Shown here piece after piece: positions 58,503-64,000 of a stretch of DNA of 64,000 bases. The position numbers were made by a program, and so were the translations under genes. This stretch comes from Chlamydiales bacterium (GTDB lineage Bacteria; Chlamydiota; Chlamydiia; Chlamydiales; JAAKFR01), in assembly GCA_022601445.1 (NCBI GenBank), contig JAJACP010000001.1:139684-203683 (forward strand), in the 5' to 3' direction. Each line of letters starts with the position of its first letter. Within the stretch, counting starts at the first letter, position 1. The notes below the pieces were generated by a model, which ran no database searches, was not told the DNA's origin, and saw only the letters and a program-made list of their open reading frames with translations.

Positions 58503-61175
58503 ATGTCGTCTATTTCATCCGTCGGAAGTTCAGTAGCGTGGACGAGCCCGATTAAATCCTCACCTCCCCCAAGAGAACCTCATTCGTTCATTCCACGGAG
58601 ACTCTTTGACTCAGAGCATACAAACACGCCCCCAAGCTATCACTCTCTTTCCGCTCTTTACGAAATAGATTTTTTTCAGCCATCTGATGACAGTACGCTA
58701 CGGCATTTTTTTGACATGCGTGATTGTGTGCTACAAATTGAAACCTACCTGCATGATCATCCCACACATCCTGTTGATGTACTCGAACTCCGAGCCCGAA
58801 TCAAAACAATGATCAAAGACTCTACTGTGGAATCTTCAGTTAAACTAGGCGAGCTGGGGTTAATTCTATTCTATCTCGATTATCCGGATCGCACTTTTCC
58901 CATTGATGAGTCCTCTCTGATTGCACTGCGTGCCAACGAGATGAAAAATGAGGCCACAAGACTTCTCCAAGCTCACGCTGCCATCACAGAAGATGAACGT
59001 ATTCCTTCTGGAAGCACACACTATTTACTACGCTCTTTTGCTCACATGGCGCTCACTTCGACACAGGTTTACAATAAGGGGGGGCTCTATGCTCTCAAGA
59101 CAATTTTAGAGTCTCCGAGATTCACTCTTGCTTCTTTTCTAGAGCCCGAACACCACACACACATTTTGATCATCGTTGGTCAACTTCTAAATCAAAGTCC
59201 TTTTGAAAGTCTTTTTAGGCGCCGCGTGGAGGTTCATCCTGATCTACAAAATGTGGTGCGCATTGACCTTAAGTTATGCCCTGAAGATCCCGTTTCTTCT
59301 ACCCACGTACTTTGGGATTGCTTGATGTTTCTGTTTACCGATATTCGCCAAATCTATCGTCCAAATTGCTACGCAATCGGAGGATTAATTTATGCAACAG
59401 AAAATGCTCCTTATAAAACACTGGATGCCATGCTCAACTGGCTGACACAAGGACACTATGACTGTGGAGAGGGCATCTCTGTTCCCATTCGGCCTATTCT
59501 TGAAAAGAGATTGATCTATGCACAAGATCTGCGGATTAAACTAGAAACCCAAAAAGCTCTCTGCTTAAACACGTTTCAGCACATCATGGACACGATGCGG
59601 GCTGACTCTATTAGCTCCAACTCAAGCGAAGTAGCGCCGCTGCGCACCATTTTGAATGCCGCAAGTGGCCCTTCTCATATTTCCTACACCGAAAGCCTCT
59701 ATTATGCGTATAAGTACAATGCTCTGGTTCATCTAGCACTTGCTATCATGGAGTTTACTTGGAACAACACGACTCTGGATCATGTCTGTGTAAAAGAGTC
59801 GTTTTCTAATTGGGTTCATTCGCAACTCTCTGAGCACTTAAAGCGTCACTTTCCAAGTCTGGATTTCACGCCCTTTACCCACAACTTCCACTTAAATCTT
59901 AGGAAAAAAGTCTGGTTTGAAAACTGCTCGGAAACAGACATCTCTCTATCAAGACGAAGCTTAAGAGTGGGTACACAGCATATCAAAGACTTTGAAGGCA
60001 GCTTAACACAGCTAAAAAAAACTTTTGCAGATTCTTTGCGGCTCTTTTACCTAGAAAGAAGCAAATATGGACTGATTAACTCATTTTCTGACTTGAAAGA
60101 AGCTCTGGTTGAGATTGCTAAAGATTCTATCCCTTCTTCAAACCTAGACAATGGAGTTTTGGCTTTCACTCTCCACTTCCTTTGCTCTTCTACGTTTACC
60201 AAGCGCGTTGCAGAGCGTGTAGAGCAGCAAATCGCTCTTCCAGGGATTCAGGCCTCTAGCCTACTCAAAGCGAATTTATTGCTATGTCGACAACAAGGTG
60301 GTTATCCTGAAGACGTACTTCAAAAAGTTTTTGGTCTGCGCGTAACCATTGAAACGATTCGAGGTAGGCAAACAGCTTATGATTTTCTTGGCGCTCTGCG
60401 CAGTCAGCTCCAGAGTATCGAAAGAGTCGTACTTGAATCCATGCCACGCCTAGTCGCCTTTACCCAAAGAGACCACATTTGGACCCTCTCTCCGGCTCAC
60501 CTACGCACATTACTCCAGCCAACTTGTTCTTACCACAGCCTCGTTCAACTGGCCGTTTTTAATCATGCACACCACCACATGCAGCAAGTAGTTCCACAAG
60601 TGAGAAAAGTAAAAATTCTCCAGAGACTGGGAGTTGACTCCACAGGCAATATTTTTTCTAACAAGCTGACCTATCAAGCGTTGCGCTCCACACTATTGAG
60701 AATAGCTACAAAAAAACGAAAAGGACTTACACTAAAAACCATTGACGAAGAATTTGGAAAAATTCTCACCACACAATTAAATTTATCTAGTCTTCTTGAT
60801 CGCCTACACATCCAACTCCCGCTGGCAAAATGGTCTGTCATCAAAAAATATTTACCTCAATCCTGGCTGCACCCCTATCAAATCGCGCAAAAAATTCGAG
60901 AGGCTTTGATTAAGGTCAGTGAAAAAATTTTAGATCCCTATGAGATAGAAGTGGCCATCTGCCGCGAACAGGGTCTTCCCATAAGCTTCAATATTGGTGA
61001 TCTCAATTGGAGCGAAGGGCCCTATCGTGAAAAGCCTTCTCATACCTACCTAATTGTCCGCTATAACTGGGCTCGAAAAATTCTCTCATACTATACCCGT
61101 TACCGCGAAGAAGAAAAAATCAATTGTACCAACGCATTTTGTCACTTTGAGATCCAACACTCCCATCATTGGTAA
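58503..61175 (+). CDS. Large effector candidate, 890 aa, family unknown
   Basis: No signal peptide. The first 30 residues are Ser/Pro-rich and polar, as in type III effectors. The rest is helix-rich with no clear transmembrane segment. Near residue 290 is P-N-C-Y-A-I-G-G-L-I-Y-A, and near the C-terminus G-D-L-N-W...S-H-T-Y-L-I-V-R-Y-N-W followed by a His/Cys-rich end. These pieces are reminiscent of papain-fold Cys and Asn/His motifs, but the order and spacing are not decisive. No Shine-Dalgarno is seen. Function unknown; a secreted host-directed protein is inferred from composition. Confidence 0.55.
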   Translation: MSSISSVGSSVAWTSPIKSSPPPREPHSFIPRRLFDSEHTNTPPSYHSLSALYEIDFFQPSDDSTLRHFFDMRDCVLQIETYLHDHPTHPVDVLELRARIKTMIKDSTVESSVKLGELGLILFYLDYPDRTFPIDESSLIALRANEMKNEATRLLQAHAAITEDERIPSGSTHYLLRSFAHMALTSTQVYNKGGLYALKTILESPRFTLASFLEPEHHTHILIIVGQLLNQSPFESLFRRRVEVHPDLQNVVRIDLKLCPEDPVSSTHVLWDCLMFLFTDIRQIYRPNCYAIGGLIYATENAPYKTLDAMLNWLTQGHYDCGEGISVPIRPILEKRLIYAQDLRIKLETQKALCLNTFQHIMDTMRADSISSNSSEVAPLRTILNAASGPSHISYTESLYYAYKYNALVHLALAIMEFTWNNTTLDHVCVKESFSNWVHSQLSEHLKRHFPSLDFTPFTHNFHLNLRKKVWFENCSETDISLSRRSLRVGTQHIKDFEGSLTQLKKTFADSLRLFYLERSKYGLINSFSDLKEALVEIAKDSIPSSNLDNGVLAFTLHFLCSSTFTKRVAERVEQQIALPGIQASSLLKANLLLCRQQGGYPEDVLQKVFGLRVTIETIRGRQTAYDFLGALRSQLQSIERVVLESMPRLVAFTQRDHIWTLSPAHLRTLLQPTCSYHSLVQLAVFNHAHHHMQQVVPQVRKVKILQRLGVDSTGNIFSNKLTYQALRSTLLRIATKKRKGLTLKTIDEEFGKILTTQLNLSSLLDRLHIQLPLAKWSVIKKYLPQSWLHPYQIAQKIREALIKVSEKILDPYEIEVAICREQGLPISFNIGDLNWSEGPYREKPSHTYLIVRYNWARKILSYYTRYREEEKINCTNAFCHFEIQHSHHW

Positions 61176-61246
61176 AAAATGTATCTATTAACAAGTTAAA
61201 CGCGTATACTAGTTTCCGACTCAAAATTTTAAGAGATTAAAAGCAA

Positions 61247-62635
61247 ATGACTTCTCCTTCCTTCTCCGAATTAGGGCTTAAAAAGCCATTATTAGACACT
61301 CTCGAAAAGATCGGATTTGTCACACCCAGCCCCATTCAACAAGAGGTTATCCCTCTTATTTTATCTGGTGCTGATGTTGTGGGACAAGCGCAAACAGGAA
61401 CCGGGAAAACTGCTGCTTTTGGTCTTCCTTCTATCCAGTTACTGAAAAAGCGGGGCGAGGCACAAATAGTTGTCATCACGCCCACACGCGAGCTTGCTTT
61501 TCAGGTGGCTGATGAGCTCACCCGTCTGGGCCAAAACCAGAAGCTAAAGGTTACCTCCATTTGTGGAGGGAAATCGTTTCGTAATCAAATCGATGCGTTC
61601 AAAAATGGTGCCGAGGTTTTGGTTGCCACTCCCGGGAGATTATTAGACCTACTCAACTCAAAAAGATTGCCCAATTTCCGCCCGAATATTGTCATCCTCG
61701 ATGAGGCTGATGAGATGCTCAACATGGGCTTTTACGAGGATATCCAGGCGATCTTTAAACACCTACCCAAAAAAAGACAAACCCTTCTCTTTTCCGCAAC
61801 CATGCCGCGCGCAATTCAAGACCTCATTCGCGACATTTTAGAAACCCCCGTTTTTGTCAAAACCATTCAAGAGAAAACCACCCCTACAGACATCACCCAA
61901 ACCTATTATCTCATTGAGGATCACGAACGTGATAGTGCCGTCATCCGTCTATTTGAAAGTGGGCAATTTGAAAAGTCGATTATTTTTTGTAAAACCAAAA
62001 AAGAGGTCGATCGCCTCTCCACTCTTCTCGGAAAACATGGGCTGAACGCAAAAGGACTCCACGGCGATATGGAGCAGAATCAAAGGCAGCGGGTCACACA
62101 AGACTTTCGAACCGGCCAGGCCTCCATCCTTGTAGCCACAGATGTGGCGGCACGTGGTCTTAATATTTTAGATGTGACCCATGTGATTAACTATCACATT
62201 CCCTTCGACGCGGAAAGTTATGTTCATCGTATTGGACGTACGGGGCGCGCGGGGCAAAAAGGCGTTGCCATTACATTTGTCACACCTAAAGAGCATTATA
62301 AGCTCATGCGCTACCAAAAGCGTACCGGCGGTGTTCTCAAACGAGGGTTTGTCCCAAGCAAAAATGAGGTCAAAAAGACGCAAATCTCTCATTTTATTGA
62401 AAAAATAACCGAACAATCCCCCAATCCAGAGCTTCACGGCTCCATGCTCAAAGCCCTGCAAAAGAAAATGGATATTGAGTTGATCAGCTGCAAACTTCTT
62501 GCCATGTTGATGGAAGAGAAGACGATTAACGGACCTGATGAAATTGGAGTGCGAGGAGAGAAAAAAATCAGAGAGAAAAAGTTTAATTCAAGACGCCCCC
62601 CGTTCAAAAAACGGCGTAGATTTTCTTCTAAATAA
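61247..62635 (+). CDS. DEAD-box ATP-dependent RNA helicase
   Basis: 462 residues. Motifs in order: Q motif with T-P-S-P-I-Q, Walker A A48-Q-T-G-T-G-K-T55, P-T-R-E-L-A, D-E-A-D, S-A-T, then H-G-D-M, A-T-D-V-A-A-R-G and H-R-I-G-R-T-G-R. A C-terminal extension of about 90 residues ends in a Lys/Arg-rich tail. It resembles DeaD/CsdA and RhlE-type helicases that unwind structured RNA in ribosome assembly or decay. It overlaps the convergent pseudouridine synthase by eight bases. Confidence 0.9.
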   Translation: MTSPSFSELGLKKPLLDTLEKIGFVTPSPIQQEVIPLILSGADVVGQAQTGTGKTAAFGLPSIQLLKKRGEAQIVVITPTRELAFQVADELTRLGQNQKLKVTSICGGKSFRNQIDAFKNGAEVLVATPGRLLDLLNSKRLPNFRPNIVILDEADEMLNMGFYEDIQAIFKHLPKKRQTLLFSATMPRAIQDLIRDILETPVFVKTIQEKTTPTDITQTYYLIEDHERDSAVIRLFESGQFEKSIIFCKTKKEVDRLSTLLGKHGLNAKGLHGDMEQNQRQRVTQDFRTGQASILVATDVAARGLNILDVTHVINYHIPFDAESYVHRIGRTGRAGQKGVAITFVTPKEHYKLMRYQKRTGGVLKRGFVPSKNEVKKTQISHFIEKITEQSPNPELHGSMLKALQKKMDIELISCKLLAMLMEEKTINGPDEIGVRGEKKIREKKFNSRRPPFKKRRRFSSK

Positions 62636-63347
62636 ACGACTCACTGGATTTTAAATAGCGCCACTTTCCCTCTGGAAGATCGCCTAGCCGCACCTCCCCG
62701 ATACGCACACGCTTTAAGTAGACAACATGCAGACCGAGCATCTCACACATGCGTCGAATCTGCCGTTTTTTTCCTTCTCGTAAAATCATCCGCAAGAGTT
62801 GCGGTTCTAAGATATCCACTTCAACAGATTTTAATTGCTTTCCATCCAAATAGAGCCCAGCACGAATCTCGTTTAACAGATCTGGTGTGAGAATCCCCTC
62901 CACGCGGACCAGATACTCTTTTTCGATCTCCGAATCGGGTCCAATCAGACATTTAGCCAAAACACCATCTTGCGTTAGAACCAAAAGGCCTTTAGAGTCA
63001 ATATCTAAGCGACCCACAACACTCAGTTTATGCAGGTGATGCGGGAAAAAAGTTCCCCCACGTACCTGATTGCTGGGAGTGATCAGATCAATGGCAGGGC
63101 GGTAATTCTTTTCGGGCTGTGTTGAAACAAAACCAACCGGTTTATTCAACAGAATGGTTACCTTTGATTTCTGATTTTTAGACGCTTCTGGCATCAATTC
63201 AATCTCTGCATTCACAGATACCTTAGAGCCTAGGATAGACATGATTTCGCCATCTACCAAGACCATTCCCGCTTCGATGTAGCGATCAGCCTCACGCCTT
63301 GAGCAGATGCCTCGCTCCGAAAGAAGTTTAGATAAACGTACATGCAT
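62628..63347 (-). CDS. RsuA/RluB/RluF-family pseudouridine synthase
   Basis: 239 residues. An N-terminal S4 domain (about 2-50) precedes the catalytic domain, with L-N-K-P-V-G-F-V and V-G-R-L-D115-I-D-S-K-G-L-L carrying the catalytic Asp. The later G-K-K-R-Q-I-R-R-M segment binds RNA. The D-S-K-G-L variant fits the RluF or RluB side of the family. The target uridine in rRNA is not determinable from sequence alone. Confidence 0.9.
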   Translation of the reverse strand: MHVRLSKLLSERGICSRREADRYIEAGMVLVDGEIMSILGSKVSVNAEIELMPEASKNQKSKVTILLNKPVGFVSTQPEKNYRPAIDLITPSNQVRGGTFFPHHLHKLSVVGRLDIDSKGLLVLTQDGVLAKCLIGPDSEIEKEYLVRVEGILTPDLLNEIRAGLYLDGKQLKSVEVDILEPQLLRMILREGKKRQIRRMCEMLGLHVVYLKRVRIGEVRLGDLPEGKWRYLKSSESFI

Positions 63348-63391
63348 AAAAAACCTTTCCTAAAAAAGAATTGGATGATAATTTTATACTA

Positions 63392-63997
63392 ATGGACGAT
63401 TATTTGCTATTCGTTAAACGCTTTTTTTCAAATCCTTCATCAATTGGTTCTCTTTTCCCAAGCTCAAAAAAATTGGCCGAACGAATCACCAAAAAAGGTT
63501 CGGCCCAACAAAAAGCTCCCAGACGTTACCTTGAGGTAGGAGCTGGATCAGGTGCTGTCACCCAAAATTTAATTAAGCAAATACGGACAAGAGATACTTT
63601 AGATATTGTCGAGTTAGACGCGCACTTTTGCAAGAGGCTAAGAAAAAAATACGGCCATCTTCCTAACGTCTTCATCCATGAGAGATCCATTTTGAGCTTT
63701 GAAGAGTCCCACTATGACGTGGTGGTCTCAAGCCTTCCTCTTAATTCGTTTGATTCCAGTCTGGTTGATCAGATTCTTTTAAAGTACAAAAGCTTGGTTA
63801 AAGCTGGGGGCTATGTTTCTTTTTTCGAATATATCGGTTTGAGCCGCATTAAAAATTTCTATCTATCTGGAAGTGTGCAGGTCGATTTCAAAACGATTCT
63901 TTCTTTGAAAAATAGCTTTGTGGACACCTACTGCACCGATACAGACAAGATCTGGTGGAACATTCCCCCCGCACGTGTTTTTCATTGCCAAATCTAG
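63392..63997 (+). CDS. PmtA-type phospholipid N-methyltransferase-like protein
   Basis: 201 residues from ATG 63392; a TTG at 63371 is in frame. F-F-S-N-P-S-S-I-G-S-L-F-P-S-S at 11-25 is a characteristic start of PmtA/LpqY-like lipid methyltransferases. SAM motif I is L-E-V-G50-A-G-S-G54, and V-V-S-S-L-P-L-N is the motif IV region. Such enzymes methylate phosphatidylethanolamine towards phosphatidylcholine, but relatives of unknown substrate exist. No strong Shine-Dalgarno. Confidence 0.7.
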   Translation: MDDYLLFVKRFFSNPSSIGSLFPSSKKLAERITKKGSAQQKAPRRYLEVGAGSGAVTQNLIKQIRTRDTLDIVELDAHFCKRLRKKYGHLPNVFIHERSILSFEESHYDVVVSSLPLNSFDSSLVDQILLKYKSLVKAGGYVSFFEYIGLSRIKNFYLSGSVQVDFKTILSLKNSFVDTYCTDTDKIWWNIPPARVFHCQI

Positions 63998-64000
63998 TCG

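Overview
The window reads as chromosome of an amoeba-associated member of the Chlamydiota (a Waddlia/Simkania/Estrella-type organism; genus not determined). The strongest marker is a MOMP/OmpA-family porin at 45900-46763 with the family's N-terminal LPVGNP.E block and a C-terminal QFRF. Supporting signs are two small proteins with the paired hydrophobic segments of inclusion-membrane (Inc) proteins, a DUF2608 exported HAD-like protein, a CE-clan cysteine protease, and many exported proteins without recognisable family. GC content looks mid-40s by eye. Genes are tightly packed, with frequent 4-50 bp overlaps and no tRNA or rRNA gene that I could see.

Layout. 1-1618: the end of a ribbon-helix-helix antitoxin and two Inc-like proteins. 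1615-6608: VKOR/SPW membrane protein plus extended-SDR epimerase (minus), DUF4383 protein and transketolase (plus). 6700-11640: accessory region with a secreted repeat protein, a protein ending in a CaaX box, a duplicated exported protein/release-factor-like pair broken by a RhuM fragment, and a DUF4116 repeat protein cut by a TGCA-tract frameshift. 11700-16930: DsbA/DsbB pair, glucose dehydrogenase-like MDR, an adenylate kinase with a signal peptide, methyltransferase, RluA-type synthase. 16933-18450: AbiE toxin-antitoxin operon behind a 20-bp palindrome. 18437-25902: treZ-treY-treS trehalose operon. 25993-33422: two OppA-like binding proteins (one fused to a large unknown domain), phosphoribosyltransferase and alpha/beta hydrolase. 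34024-39919: Nudix-histidine phosphatase fusion, SixA, HAD phosphatase, a second epimerase, two alcohol dehydrogenases, a holin-like protein. 39995-46763: exported methyltransferase and tandem chorismate mutase, DUF2608, FAD reductase, GH15 glucoamylase/trehalase, MOMP-like porin. 46876-51882: host-attachment family protein, RlmD, Nudix-DUF1937 fusion, kinase-like membrane protein, glutamate decarboxylase. 52219-55898: two paralogous exported lipases around an ABC-2 exporter. 56001-64000: CE protease, GNAT-like protein, OB-like exported protein, an 890-residue effector candidate, DEAD helicase, RluB/F-type synthase, PmtA-type methyltransferase.

Two themes run through it. One is a carbohydrate and stress set (treS/Y/Z, GH15, transketolase, glucose dehydrogenase, several zinc dehydrogenases, glutamate decarboxylase, host-attachment protein, PRTase plus hydrolase) that is unusual for the reduced pathogenic Chlamydia but fits an environmental relative. 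The other is host-directed or envelope proteins: Inc-like proteins, a CaaX protein, a CE protease, a kinase-like tail-anchored protein, exported lipases, and exported versions of enzymes that normally stay in the cytosol (adenylate kinase, SAM methyltransferase, chorismate mutase). The best candidates for something undescribed are the exported adenylate kinase, the exported chorismate mutase-methyltransferase pair and the CaaX protein. All functional statements rest on motif recognition by eye; no database search was run.
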